The notes: generated from the sequence alone by a model not told the origin. A stretch of DNA of 64,000 nucleotides from Siphonodentalium dalli (GCA_032622095.1 CP136063.1:78163980-78227979), one strand, 5' to 3'; counted from the stretch's first letter, positions 23,216 through 35,190 are shown. A program made the numbers and translations.

Positions 23216-23681
23216 CTACATGTATTACATCGAATATGTTTGCAAAGCATACAATATGTGAAGTTCAAAAGAGTACATCTATTATTTTAATTAGAATTTC
23301 CTTATTGAAATATAGAGCTATAATTACTTGCTGAAGAAAAGGTGGTGCTCAATAGGGTGGTGGTGGGCCAAAAAACCAAGAGACTAAAAATTATGTGTTG
23401 TAAAAGTTTGTGAAAATAAACAAAACGTGTTGAAAGCAAAGGAAAAACCAAGAGACGAAAAAAATTTGCTGCCTACACCACGAACATTCTTGAGAAAAGG
23501 ACACGATGCTCATAGCTTTTAAATTTCCCAAATTGTCCCCCCCTCGGAATAACTCGTCAACCAATGAGAATGTTTAATTAGTCATTAACCTAATGAAGTA
23601 ACAGCCACTTGCCGATGCTACGCTGTTCTTAGAATTAATAGCGTTGAGTGCGCAGTGTCTTTCGAATGTGTGCGCATACCT
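23216..23681. other. Unrecognised DNA between two direct repeats
   Basis: Contains a purine-rich part with two AAAAACCAAGAGAC words (23370-23460). No gene seen. Confidence 0.4.
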
Positions 23682-23801
23682 GATTTGAGATGGGACATTT
23701 ATATAGAAAATCATAAAATATTTGAATACATAACGAATCCTGAAATAGAATATTTACATAACCTAAAAATAATGTTGCGGGCGACCAAAAGACCACCACA
23801 G
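23682..23801 (+). repeat. 115-bp direct repeat, second copy
   Basis: Near-identical to 23095-23215. Both copies precede or lie near R250 sequence, so they may be inner parts of one larger duplicated element. Confidence 0.85.
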
Positions 23802-23931
23802 ATGAAGTTGAAAGACTTCATCACGCCCACAACAGTCCTAACTAAAAAAATTACGATTAAAGTGACTTTGTGGGCTATTTTGATCTGCATCGCTTACAAA
23901 TATGGAATTTCTCCAAGGTAATTTATTCTAT

Positions 23932-24167
23932 GTTTATTGCAATATCGGCTCAGAAAATCATGCAATTTCGAGTTGGGGGACCTTCACCTTCAGACTTCAG
24001 TGGAGTACATTATTAAGGAACAGATAATAACTGAGAGATATATTCCCCACATTTTTTTTCGACTTTATAAGGTTCCCTGTCAAAACATTAAAAAGTTCCA
24101 AGGTTTGTACTGGTGGAATATGATCTTGACATGTGTTAACCAGAGTAGGGATTCATGGCATGATCTA
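23932..24167 (-). repeat. R250 copy, inverted
   Basis: Complement of the 4431 copy: TAAGGTTCCCTGTCAAAAC, CAAGGTTTGTACTGG, GTAGGGATTCATGGCATGAT. Confidence 0.7.
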
Positions 24168-24221
24168 GGGAGGAGTAGGCTGTTATCATAAATATGACAC
24201 AATGCTAGAACCAATTTATAA

Positions 24222-24594
24222 TCACTTCACAGGTTAGAGGTCAATGACATGTTGACAAGTTTCCACACGCATTGTCAACACAACTAATGTTGGAAAACTG
24301 AATATACATGTAGGCAATATATCCATAATTCATTATACTCATCGCAATATAGGAGACATCATCTTCGAGTTTTTATCAGTCAACGATACTCATGACTGAT
24401 TATTCTTTCGCATCTTGTTGTATTTATAAATATATGTCTAAATACTATGATTCTCACAAACATTTACTGTGCCATGAATGCACTCCATATTTGGAAATGG
24501 TTTATTACGTCATGTTGGGAATGCTGAGTCATCGTAGAAATGAAATATAATCGACAAATCTAGAGACGAACATCCATTAGGATTATCATCAGCT
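24222..24594 (+). mobile_element. R450 copy
   Basis: ATCCATAATTCATTATACTC, AATGCACTCCATATTTGGAA and GAGACGAACATCCATTAGGA as in 21975-22426. The left terminal repeat is missing. Confidence 0.75.
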
Positions 24595-25201
24595 TTTTAA
24601 AGAGACTACATAGCATGCCATTGGAATCTTGGCTGCCTCACTCTAGCTATAGCATGGATTAATCTGGCATTTCTGCTTTCAGCATAATCCACTAATTGTT
24701 GAAGTGGGAGAATGGCTCAGTTTCACTAGTATCAGAATGATGTAACCCCAGATAAGATATGTGATCATTATATCCCAGGATTACTCTGTTAGGCAATACA
24801 GATTTGAGTAACATAGCCATTAAATATTTATAATGATTATGTCTGCACATGCCTATTTTGCAACACCTGTTAAATCATGTACGGTATGTTTAGTCGAATT
24901 AGCATACCAGTAATGTACATGCTGCTACTGGTTCAATACATATATCATTGTGACAATCACACAAATTTAACCAAATATGGCATGTGTTGACCAAGTTCAG
25001 CTGACAAATATAGCTATCTCATTACTGTAGATGTGAGGTTGTTTATCAAAATTGGCAATTAAATTAATAAATTGTCTCTTTTTACAAAAACTGATATGTA
25101 AATATTCAAAGAGGGACAGAACACAGACACAATTACACAGTTACTATTCTTTTTAAGGCATCTATACCCATATGTTTACAGTTGTAGGAATTTATGATGT
25201 A
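24595..25201. repeat. Unrecognised DNA with a direct repeat of 25.8 kb
   Basis: 24793-24955 (ATACAGATTTGAGTAACATA, TATGTCTGCACATGCC, TGCTACTGGTTCAATACATA) recurs at 25808-25910. The two copies are about 1 kb apart. Confidence 0.6.
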
Positions 25202-25336
25202 CAGTAATGCCCCAAGTATATGACCCGTTAACCACAGCAGAATTATGGGAAATGTTTCAGGATTTTGTTGGAAATATGGCTTGTTGCCATTCATCGGAAA
25301 ACTGTCGTTGAGAGCTTTCCGATGAATAGCAACAAG
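25202..25336. mobile_element. PalTA MITE, right part missing
   Basis: CAGTAATGCCCCAAGTATAT, then arm 1 and the first part of arm 2 (AGAGCTTTCCGATGAATAGC), ending without a terminal repeat. Confidence 0.85.
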
Positions 25337-25418
25337 CGGATCATCATTGTTTTGATAACTAAGCTTCATTGAGATCTGGTGATTTTCTCAGACAAAATTG
25401 CCACTGGCATATGCTTAA

Positions 25419-25652
25419 CCCTTTGAGTGCCAGGTCGATTTTTGTATCAACCCATATACCCTATGCCAATGCATTCTCTTATATATGCGAGTCGACCATA
25501 GGTCGCCTCGCATATATAAGAGAATGCATTGGCCTAACAATTATTTTTTTTTTTACAATTTTTTACAATTTTAATAATTTATTCTTATATTCTTTAACAG
25601 ACTTATTTTGTAGGTTTAGGGCCGATGAGATCGGCCCCTGGCACTCAAAGGG
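25419..25652 (+). mobile_element. TTAA-2 element, short form
   Basis: TTAA at 25415-25418 and 25653-25656. Ends CCCTTTGAGTGCCAGG and complement. One shared hairpin, a T-rich spacer, TTCTTTAACAGAC, then GGGCCGATGAGATCGGCCCC next to the right end. 234 bp. Confidence 0.94.
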
Positions 25653-25656
25653 TTAA

Positions 25657-26080
25657 AACATGTTGGGAAAAAATTGTTTGCCAAATGTAATTATCTTTGG
25701 CCAGTTTCGAAAAAATCTGGCCATTGAGAATGATTCAGGCTAACTAGCAAAGTACTATATATATTAAGTCCTATCATCATGTTCCATCATTATTCTTTCT
25801 TATGTAATACAGATTTGAGTAACACAGCCATTATAGCCCATAATGTTTATGTCTGCACATGCCCATCTCTTTTAACACCTGTACAACTGCTACTGGTTCA
25901 ATACATATATCAGTCTAGACCACATCTATTAGCCATAATAGTAATAACACAGATAATAGGAGGTCCAATATGGAAATAATGAATCACCTTCCACACCTTT
26001 CGTCCCTTGTCCCTGAGGCTGTATTCTCACAAGGCCAAAGCAAAAAATATATGAGGTAGTGGTTTTCCTACCTATATATA
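25657..26080. other. No gene; second copy of a direct repeat
   Basis: 25808-25910 repeats 24793-24955. Otherwise unrecognised. Confidence 0.5.
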
Positions 26081-26251
26081 CAGTAATGTCCTAAATAATC
26101 GACTCCTATTATGGGAAATTTTTCAGGATTTTGTCGGAAATATGGCTTGTTGCCATTCATCGGAAAGCTCTCACCATATTTCAGATTAAATCTTGAAAAA
26201 TTTCCCATAATTCTGTTGTGGTTAAAGAGTCATATACTTCAGGCATTACTG
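26081..26251. mobile_element. PalTA palindromic MITE
   Basis: CAGTAATGTCCTAAATAATC to ATTACTG, flanked by TA. Variant arms with GGAAATTTTTCAGGATTTTG. Confidence 0.9.
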
Positions 26252-27139
26252 TACCCTTTCACTATTTCCCTACCCTCAAGGTTTTTTTCTCTCAAGGAAA
26301 TCTTTCTAAATTTAGGTAAAATATTTTTTAAAAAGTACATTTCAATGTCTCAGAATGGATTGATTTCAATTTTCATAGTAAGCACATTGTATTTATTACA
26401 GTTTGAACTGAGATCAATATAATGTTAGACCAATCATGCAAATAATATATGACATGAAACGCCCTAAGAAATATCTCAGATATAAAAACATTTTTTTTTA
26501 ATTAAATTAAAATCTTACGCCTACATACTGACCCTAATTACCCCAACCACACATTTAATGTTATTTGGCCCCAGCTATGAAGGATGTAATATCCTACTCA
26601 TCCAGGTACACCGTTGATATGCTTGGCTGCCTCCCACATATGTCTCTATTCATGTACACATATCATGGTATGCCAGCTTTAATAGCTTATTTCTACCTGA
26701 CCTCCCAGCTTCAGTCTTTTGAGAATCTTTGATAAGCTTGATCCAGCTGTTATTTCATGTGCTTCTTATTAAAAAACATATTTCTGGTGGTTTTTGTTGC
26801 CACGTGTGTGGACGTGTACTGAACAAGTTGTTTGTTTTGGAAAGGATTTAACATTTACTATTTCTGAGTTGATTTGCTGGTAAGTTAGAATTGTTTATTT
26901 ATGGGTGGGTTTGATATTCTGTTTAGAATTTGAATGTTGTAAATTTGTTGAATCAGAGTTATTATAATCATTATAGAAATTGGAAATTTTATTTTACTTG
27001 GTAAATTTTGATTGGTTTGAGGAAGAGAGCTCCCGAGTTTGAGACTGACTGTTGTCTACTAAATTTGGCTTTGATTTCTTTCCCCCGGCATTCAATTCCA
27101 AATATGCTATGTGTTAACACTCAGCTTATATTGGCAACA
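26252..27139. other. No gene recognised
   Basis: AT-rich. GT-rich part at 26800-27080 without clear features. Confidence 0.4.
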
Positions 27140-27556
27140 CAGACTATTAATGGGGATGTTAAGTGAACAATTTTGAATGGAGATTTTCATGTAAATCTCC
27201 GGAGCAAAAGTTACAGAGTTGCATATACTTCTGAGTGTGACTTGATGTGGTATTGGAAACAACAGGTATTTATCTGGCTGTTCCGCTAGGTAAATTATAA
27301 AATTTTGCAATATATATATTTTTTAGAATCTTTTCTGGAACTACATTGACCTACATTTGAAAAATCAATATAAAATTCAAAAATAAATACACAAACATTA
27401 TAATGGAACAAGTTTCAAGCGGGCACGCCAGAAAAATACCTGTTGTTTCCAATACCACATCAAGTTATACTCAGAAGTATGATGTGCAACTCTGTAACTT
27501 TTGCTCCGCAGATTTGCATAGAAATCCCCGTTCATAATTGTTCACTTGACCTTCCC
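27140..27556. repeat. Long inverted repeat, arms about 120 bp
   Basis: TCTCCGGAGCAAAAGTTACA, GTGGTATTGGAAACAACAGG (27190-27270) recur in complement at 27435-27530 (CCTGTTGTTTCCAATACCAC, TAACTTTTGCTCCGCAG). The loop is about 160 bp. A foldback element of unknown family; a fragment lies at 16705-16770. Confidence 0.85.
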
Positions 27557-27812
27557 CCGTAATATCTTCAGTTTGCCTTATACATGCATGGCTCATATAT
27601 ATAGTCAATTTACCACACTGTTTGTATTATAACGAATACATTTGGTATGCTCGGGTGAGGGAGAATGAGAGAGATAGAGGATGGTTATACATGGTGGGTG
27701 AGCGTGTACAAATACGTGTGTACATGTGTGTGTCTTTGAGCGAGTAGGGGTATTTCTTGTTTGTGATGTAATTTGTTATTGTAATATATCATCTTGTAAA
27801 TATGTTGACCAT
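27557..27812. other. No gene recognised
   Basis: Purine-rich and GT-rich short tracts only. Confidence 0.4.
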
Positions 27813-28165
27813 CCCGTGGGCTAGCATCACCAGATTCACCTTCTGGGAACCTTATTCTGGTTATAGGCCTCAACTGCTATGGGAGACCTATGATCAGATT
27901 GAAGTTGGTGACATGTAATCACCCCTTTAATAGTCCCCTCGATAATGCATTTTATCTTCTGCAAATTAGGGGGTTTAGAAACTGAACAGAAGGACGAAAA
28001 GCAACTAAAACATTTGATACTATACCTGTAGATAATTCGCAGAAGATGAATCTAAACAGAATGAGGTCGCCAGAGGGTAAATTTGGTGATGCTAGCCCAC
28101 CTTCTGGGATAGCGTCACTAAATTCACCCTCGGGGGACCTCATTCTGAAAATGTCAGACACTATT
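27813..28165. mobile_element. hAT-8L element, left end missing
   Basis: GGGCTAGCATCACCAGATTC, the long-form interior (CAACTGCTATGGGAGACC, TTATCTTCTGCAAATTAGG), then the right hairpin and AATGTCAGACACTATTCCAG. Confidence 0.75.
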
Positions 28166-28616
28166 CCAGGTTGGGAGGTCTCCCTGACCTATTTCCCATT
28201 CATAGTGTATTTCATTAAGAATGTGCTGATGGTGCACATTTAGTTTTAATCACTCCATTATTTCAATCCATATATGTGGTCACCGTGAATGCTAACACCC
28301 AGATCGATAAACCATGCTAACGTATCTGTGATTATACCCTTATACCTACCCAGCTTAGGAACTGTCCCTGGTGACTAATTGTTTAGTGGCTTATGACCAG
28401 ATCAATCATTTTTACCTGGCTCCTGCATTAATTGGCTGGGCTTACCTGTCCGGAAATAACGGACTGCACAGCAATTTGTACCATAATGGATGTGTGGTTA
28501 TTTATCTGCTGTATATATTGGACCAGAACACAAGATTGCTATGAATTCTGAATTGATTGCAGCAAACAACCAAACCTCAGACTCAATAAACTGCATGCTT
28601 GGTGAATTCCAGAGTA
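28166..28616. other. No gene recognised
   Basis: Apparently unique sequence; no ORF supported. Confidence 0.4.
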
Positions 28617-28811
28617 CAGTAATCACCAAAGTATATGACCCTTTAACCACAGCAGAATTATGGGAAATTTTTCAAGATTTAGTCGGAAATATGGCTTGTT
28701 GCCATTTATTGGAAAGCTCTCGGTGAATGGCAACATGCCATATTTCCGACTAAATCCTGAAAAATTTCCCATAATTCTTGGTTTAGGGGTCGATTATTTT
28801 GGACGTTACTG
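28617..28811. mobile_element. PalTA palindromic MITE
   Basis: CAGTAATCACCAAAGTATAT to complement (GACGTTACTG), flanked by TA. Confidence 0.9.
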
Positions 28812-28973
28812 TAGGTTCTCAATCACCAGTTTGCAGAAAGTTTATCATACTCAAAAATGTAATATCAGTTGTGTTTCCCCTAACTCAAATTACTACTATA
28901 TGCTCACTGGTGGTTAATAGACCTATACACTGTATGGCAATATCGTGAAGATTAATAGCACCAAATACAATTA

Positions 28974-29077
28974 CAGTAATGCTCTAATTAATCGACCTCT
29001 TAACCACAGCAGAATTATGGGTAACTTTTCAGGATTTAGTCGGAAATATGGCTTGTTGCCATTCATCGGAAAGCTCT
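28974..29077. mobile_element. PalTA MITE, left half only
   Basis: CAGTAATGCTCTAATTAATC through CATTCATCGGAAAGCTCT, then unrelated DNA. Confidence 0.88.
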
Positions 29078-29620
29078 GCATGTATGCAAATTGCGGCATA
29101 GCATTTAACCTTTACCATGCATGTCTGACTTGAATGGTTGAAACCCTTTTTTTTTTACCGTGTCGAAGGTGTATATATAGCTCCAAAGTCAGCACAAACA
29201 ACTGAGCAATCTGCTTCCCCTATTTGCACCTGTATAGTCAGGTTGAGAATAGCTGCTTGACTTATATTCATTCAAAATATCATTTTCAAGCACATTCTCA
29301 CAAACAGCACTTCAAATACATTAGATGAACAGTTGAATCCTTGAAGGGGAAAATATTGATTTCATGTCATGCTGAGTCTATAGTTTACATATCAGCAAGC
29401 CTAACATTGTTACCTTATTGGTAACATGTTGATTAATGATTATAAAATACCTACCACCGTGAGCCTGATTAAATTTTCAGGTCTGTACACAGGTAAAAAC
29501 AATCAATCTTGATTTTGCACAGGTATGCATAAATGATCATCCCTGTGCACATCTCTTGATTAGATTGTTATCTAGCTATGATGAATTTGTATTCCCCTTC
29601 CCAAGTTATGTGAGTTTTAA
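29078..29620. other. No gene recognised
   Basis: 29515-29600 (TGCACAGGTATGCATAAATG) recurs inverted at 41740-41860, both next to hAT-8 family copies. Confidence 0.45.
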
Positions 29621-29876
29621 CAAGCCTTGAAATAGTGTGTCTGTCATTTGCAGAATGAGGTCCCCATAGGGTGAATTTAGTGATGCTACCCCCGCATAGC
29701 GGGCTAGCATCACCAAATTCACCCTCTGGGGGACCTCATTCTGCTTACATCTCAGCAGAATGAGGTTCCCAGAGAGTGAATTTGGTGATGCTAGCCCGCT
29801 ATTCGGGGTAGCATCACTAAATTCACCCTCTGGGGACCTCATTCTGCAAATGACAAACACAATATTTCATGGCTTG
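29621..29876. mobile_element. hAT-8 palindromic MITE
   Basis: Ends CAAGCCTTGAAATAG and complement GGCTTG; 8-bp duplication AGTTTTAA at 29613-29620 and 29877-29884. Two hairpins. Confidence 0.93.
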
Positions 29877-29904
29877 AGTTTTAATTATTAACCCTTTTAA
29901 GCCT

Positions 29905-30467
29905 GGATATATTGTGTGTCTGACTTTTGCAAAATGAGGCCCCCAGAGGGTTAGTTTGGTTATGCTATCCCCCACAGTGGGCTAGCATCACCAAATTCAC
30001 CCTATGGTGTCCTCATTCTACTTTTAGGCCTCAACTGCTATGGGAGGACCTAGGATCAGATTGAAGTTTCCCAGTTTAATTTTAAGTGATGTTCACCCTT
30101 TAATCACCTCGGTTATGCAATTTATCTTCTGCAAATTAGCGGATATAGAAAGTGGATAGTACGGAAAAAGTAACTAAAAACAATGTTAATTTGAGACTCG
30201 ATATTTCACAGAATATGAGGCCTATGCAGAATGATGTCCCCAGATGGTGAATTTGGTGATACAGTAATGCTCTAAATAATCGATTCCTTAACCACAGCAG
30301 AATTATGGGTAACGGAAATTATGAGTAACGGAAATATTGCTTGTTGCCATTCATCGGAAAGCTCTCAATTATTTAGAGCATTACTGTATGCCGCTGTGGG
30401 ATAGCACATCACTAAAATCAATCACCGGGGACCTCATTCAGCAAATGTCAGACACATCATATTCAGG
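29905..30467. mobile_element. hAT-8L long form, carrying a PalTA insertion
   Basis: GCCTGGATATATTGTGTGTC at the left, long interior (CAACTGCTATGGGAGGACC), right arm ending CATATTCAGGCT. The right hairpin is interrupted at 30262-30385. Confidence 0.85.
30262..30385. mobile_element. PalTA MITE, internally deleted, nested in hAT-8L
   Basis: CAGTAATGCTCTAAATAATC, partial left arm with a local ATTATGGGTAACGGAAATT duplication, then directly CAATTATTTAGAGCATTACTG. TA flanks. It sits within GGTGATA/TATGCCGCTGTGGG of the host repeat. Confidence 0.9.
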
Positions 30468-31359
30468 CTGGCTGAGCAACCCTCTAAAATTAAAGGAGAA
30501 TCTATTTGATTAGATAAGGTTAAAACAAATAATTAAATCAAAACCCCAGTCCTGAATTCCAGACTGATCTTTTTCTGTTCAGCAGGAATTCTGTTCATGT
30601 ATGTGTGAATGGAAGCTATGAAGACACACAACCTATTAAAATTGCCTTTGGCTATTCAATGTGAGAAAAAAACATCTTCGTAGGTGATAATATGACAGCA
30701 TAGTTATCATGGAAATATCTTCGGAATATATCGCTAAAAAATTGGTCCTATGTTTTATACTTTTTTTCCCATTTCGCAGAAAATGGCAAAAAAAAAAAAC
30801 ATCCATTTCTTAAGTAAATATAATCTGTTAACGCACTCCAGTGTTACTAAACAATGAGGATCTGTCTAGGAATAATCATAGATAGTGAAACTCATATGTC
30901 ACAACTATAGCTCATAGATAGTGAAACTCATATGTCACAACTACATGTATAGCTCATAGATAGTGAAACTCATATGTCACAACTATAGGGATACTCAAAT
31001 ATTAACACTGACTAATGTTTTTTTACTCCTGGAAATTCCCAGATTAATTTCCTGTCATGACTGACGATGGTATAATGTTTACCGGGGTATTGATCACTGC
31101 AAGCCGCTGCCGACTCGTGAATCACAGAGTTCGACATGCCCGGTTACCGCCAGACATGCAGTTATCTCATGCTATCAATATTTTATAGTATTGGCTGTGT
31201 TATCTGATTGGTTCTTAACTGGCGAGAACTGATCTTCTGATCATGCAGTGCACTCGCACTGAGAAAAATCGAAGTTGAAATTCTCTTTTTACGGTCAGTC
31301 CTTCGTAGACTACATGTAGCTGTTATTATTGGCTTGATGAGCTTCAGTGAATTATATAG
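30468..31359. repeat. Unrecognised DNA with a threefold short tandem repeat
   Basis: 30878-30985 has three copies of AGATAGTGAAACTCATATGT followed by CACAACTA, spaced by about 36-44 bp. No gene. Confidence 0.75.
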
Positions 31360-31520
31360 ACAGTAATCATTTAGTTCCGAGAATTACGTTAAATAATTCA
31401 TGAGAGGTGAGAGCTAGACGTCGGTAAGAAATGAGTGCGCATTAGCGCATGAGTTTCTTATCTAAACGTCATTCACCTCGAGTGGATTTTTTAACGTAAT
31501 TCTCGGAACTAACTGATTAC
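31360..31520. repeat. Palindromic element, arms about 35 bp
   Basis: AGTAATCATTTAGTTCCGAG and GAATTACGTTAAAT recur in complement at 31485-31520 (TTTAACGTAATTCTCGGAAC, TAACTGATTACT). The centre is itself partly palindromic (TGAGTGCGCATTAGCGCATG). Not one of the other families. Confidence 0.85.
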
Positions 31521-31898
31521 TCTATTTATTACACTTCTGCATCAATTTGGTTTGCAAAATATGATTAAAACACACATAATTAATGCATGAACGTTACGAT
31601 GTGGAGAAAGATTAACCACCTAAATTTCAGTCAAGATCAGCAAGAGTCAATGACGTAACGAGAAATGACATAATTCACTAGTGACATTACCATTTTTAGG
31701 TATTAAACGGCGTTTTCAATGGAAATCGCGCATAGGCGTGTAATAAAATTTAATAAAGACCCATGGCAGTTTGGTGTCTAAAATTATACCTGTATTCTGC
31801 CCAGATCTTCCAATCGAAATTGGTTCATAAATACCTGAATTACTTTTATACGGAAATACTTATTGACAGAGAAGTTGCCATGAACTACCGTACGTGTA
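31521..31898. other. No gene recognised
   Basis: No ORF supported. Confidence 0.4.
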
Positions 31899-32091
31899 CA
31901 GTAATGTCCTTAATAATCGACCCCCAAAACACAGCAGAATTAATGGTAAATTTTTCAGGATTTAATCGGAAATGTGGCTTGCTGCCATTCATCGGAAAGC
32001 TCAGGCAACAAGCAATATTTCCAACTAAATTCTAAAAAAAATTCCCATAATTCTGCTGTGGTTAAAGGGTCATATACTTTGGGCATTACTG
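31899..32091. mobile_element. PalTA palindromic MITE
   Basis: CAGTAATGTCCTTAATAATC to ATTACTG, TA on both sides. Confidence 0.9.
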
Positions 32092-32335
32092 TAACTGCGG
32101 GCTCTATTTTTCCGCCATATCATGAAGATCGCATGGTGAATTTTTTAAAAGAAACTATGTTTTTCACCATTATATCTTCAGAAGCATTCCATGTAGGTAC
32201 CTTTTGATAAGTCCCTTCTTAATTATCAGAAGAATATGAAGCATAAGATTTCCATGAAACAGTCATTTTATGCTGAGTTTCATCAACTATTTTTGTTCTT
32301 ACAAGTTCAGTAATCTTGTGCTTAACCTTCTCTAT

Positions 32336-32561
32336 ACTAAATGGATTCTCCCACTCAGTTATAAACATGTACATTGGAATGGTCTATTATTCATCTGGAG
32401 GGATTCTCAGGAATAATAAGCAGATAATAAAAATTCAGAAGGGGTCCTGATTATTGGAGGGAATTGTTTCTATTATAAGTTCAACAAACATTTGTTGAAC
32501 TTATTATCTGAACATTTCCATAAGGGAACTATTCATCAATGAGTATTTAGCAACGAAAGGG
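32336..32561. mobile_element. TTAA-4 element, complete
   Basis: TTAA at 32332-32335 and 32562-32565. Ends CCTTCTCTATACTAAATGG and complement of CCCTTTCGTTGCTAAATAC. Contains a small palindrome AAGTTCAACAAACATTTGTT. 226 bp, no hairpin of the B/C/D type. Confidence 0.85.
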
Positions 32562-32743
32562 TTAATTGATCACCCTGAACCTTTTATCTCCTCCAGGCAC
32601 CAAAAAAGGGTTCCCTAAATATCAAACCCTCTCCGTGGAGTTAAAATATGGGAAAAAGTGTTTCATGACCAAATGGTACATACAGGATTTTAGAAGCCTG
32701 CTGGCAATAATAAACCTCCTTAATAAATTATATTTATTCAGCT

Positions 32744-32965
32744 GATTGATTCCTATAGATAATTAGTTTGCTCAATAGATGAAGTATTCTTAAGAAGTCT
32801 GACAATCTTACAAGTGGCTTTCAAGAATTCCTGCCAAATCATATCTCTAGGTTTATTCCCCTGTTAATTCTATAATATCAGTCTGTCATCTTCAACCAAT
32901 TTAGTATTCTGTCACCAGAGGAGACACTGACCTGTATATCTACTTTATTCTTCAGATTTAATCTC
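32744..32965 (+). repeat. 220-bp direct repeat, first copy
   Basis: ATTGATTCCTATAGATAATT through TTCTGTCACCAGA, repeated at 33859-34083 with scattered differences. Confidence 0.85.
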
Positions 32966-33858
32966 TATCAGAGTTGCCTGCCTATCTGCTCATTGAATTT
33001 CACTTCTGTACAAGATAAATTTTCTATCTAGAGTAAAACAGTTGCAAACTGTTGATACAGGTGCCAGTTTGTTGTTCATAAAACATAATATGTGTTATTT
33101 TTGTTACACTAGACAGCTCCTAAATGGTTACGATCATTGTCTTTGTTTTCACAACATAATATTGGGGGAGAGGTTCACAAAATGTAATGGGAAGTGGTCC
33201 TATGCATATTCTGGCATTTGTTTGACAAATTTTATATTTTGTGTTTGACTCATTACACTGTGATTCATGCAGTTTAGTGTTGTGGATATATGTGCATTTC
33301 TATGAATTTACATGAATCTTATAGAAATTATGCCGAGTGCTTGAACAGTGAAATTTTAAGTGAGGCTCGGAGACAAATGCATACCTGGATCTGTCCAAGT
33401 ATCTTGTTAATTAGCTGAAATTGGCCTTGACTAAAAAATTGCTTAGGCCAGACATTTTTCCTTGGCTAAAAGCCTGGGGTCTGCATAATTACATGCTCTA
33501 CAGACTACACATACTGGGTATAAATTGCTGATTTATCAAAATACGGGTAATCCTTGCAGCCCTCATAATTGCGCGGCTACGGCAATCAGCAAATGGCTTC
33601 AAAATGGGCCATGGCAAAGGGTTGCCATAGCAGATTGCCGAAGCCAAGCAATCTGAATTAAAAGGGCTGTTTTTGGCATTCTACAATAAATGTTTACTGT
33701 CTGCAGACTTCCACAACTACATGTATATACAACACAAAGACCAGCAAAAAAACATTGGCAGGTTCTAAACTTTTCCTCAGCTAAAATAAAGCCGAAGGAA
33801 TTTCATTTTTGCCTTGGCTCAGCCGATAACTGATGCTAATTAACAGGGATGCTTAATT
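32966..33858. other. Unrecognised DNA between two direct repeats
   Basis: 33405-33860 is bounded by CTTGTTAATTAGC and GCTAATTAACAGGG, a weak inverted pair, and includes internal complementary words (GGCAATCAGCAAATGGCTTC / TTGCCGAAGCCAAGCAATC). Possibly another MITE. Confidence 0.45.
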
Positions 33859-34083
33859 ATATTGATTCCTATAAATAATTAGTTTGGTCAATAAATGAAG
33901 TATTCTTAAGAAGTCTGACAACCTTATAAGTGGCTATCAGGAATTCCTGCCAAATCATATCTCTAGGTTATTCCCCTGTTAATTCTATAATATCAGTCTG
34001 TCATCTCCGGACCAATTTAGTATTCTGTCACCAGACTATGACCTACATGTATATGTCTGTTCTTTAGTTCTTATTCAGATTAC
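33859..34083 (+). repeat. 220-bp direct repeat, second copy
   Basis: Same order of words as 32744-32965, e.g. GAAGTATTCTTAAGAAGTCT and TTAATTCTATAATATCAGTC. The distance between copies is 1115 bp. Confidence 0.85.
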
Positions 34084-34689
34084 ATATCCCAGTCAGAATT
34101 CTGCCACATTTCCCATAATTATCTGTCACAGGTTATTTCTCAGCAAATATCTCCTGGGAACATTTTAGCCAATACTCACGTACTCTTAATGTGCATATCA
34201 CTGTCATTTGGTATACAGTGTGTGTGTGATATGTCATGGGCATACATTGTAGATATGTCATCCTCATATAATTGCCACTATTGTAAATAGCTGAGATGTT
34301 CCCACTCTTTATCAACATAGAATTGCTTTGCACTGCATACAGTGTAGGGTAGATTACATTGCTACTGTATATGAAAGGTATAAAATATGTGTGGGCGAAT
34401 CATGCAGTGCGAATAAGGACTTATCTACACTATCATTGATACCACTTCCTTGAACTCTGCACATATGTATGTGTCTTGTATCTAATAAACATGGAGAATG
34501 TACTGGTAGTTGTCAACTGTTTTGCTATCTATACTTCCCTGAATGGTTGTTCTGTCTTTCCATCGCCCCCATTGTGGCACCAGATATGGACAATTTAAGA
34601 ATTCTTGTATACATTATACCATACCATATTTATGGGCTTCATTATAGGATGAACTTGATAAAATAATGGACCTTTTCACAGCTGTCAAT
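34084..34689. other. No gene recognised
   Basis: No ORF or repeat match supported. Confidence 0.4.
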
Positions 34690-35190
34690 CAAATAATTAT
34701 TAGCCGATATTTTCTACCAATCAGCGACGAGCGGGTCGCTTGCTGCATTGAACATTCTTTGTTCACCCTCATTTTGATATATGTGCATATATACATTCAG
34801 TGTTAAATTGCCTACAGTATATTCAAACAAATATTCTGTTATCAAATCATTATATTTTCATAGCCCGTCTGTGTTACACTAAATCCTGTTCAGTGATTGG
34901 TCAACTGCCAATTGGGTCACCAATAACTCGGACCGTAATTCGAACACGACCTAGTCTGACCTAATCACTAAAAGCAGTCAGCAGAATAATACGGCGAAAA
35001 GAACTAGGATAGTGGTTGGTCGCTTCGATCGCGCCCAGGATGGTCGAAAAGATCAAGTGATCTTCTCCTTCACCCGAAAAGAATGTATGTTCTCCGGTGT
35101 ATTATAGCATAAGGGCTAGTGCTGTTAAACTAATTACACTATTTCTGCAGAGTCTTGTCTCATAGCAACCGTAAGCTCCTCCCACAAGTG
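34690..35190. promoter_or_regulatory. Candidate promoter region with several CCAAT boxes
   Basis: Non-repetitive stretch with higher CpG content than its surroundings. CCAAT or ATTGG pentamers lie at 34717-34721, 34896-34900, 34908-34912 and 34920-34924. A CATAGCAACC (half X-box-like) lies at 35161-35170, followed by CTCCTCCCAC. It lies 3.5 kb upstream of the exon with the start codon. Promoter function is inferred from motif clustering only. Confidence 0.35.

Noticed and set aside
29606-29860. Frames with RMRSPEGEFSDA / SPNSPSGDLIL peptides
   Set aside because: Translations of hAT-8 arms, found in every copy and in both orientations; not coding.
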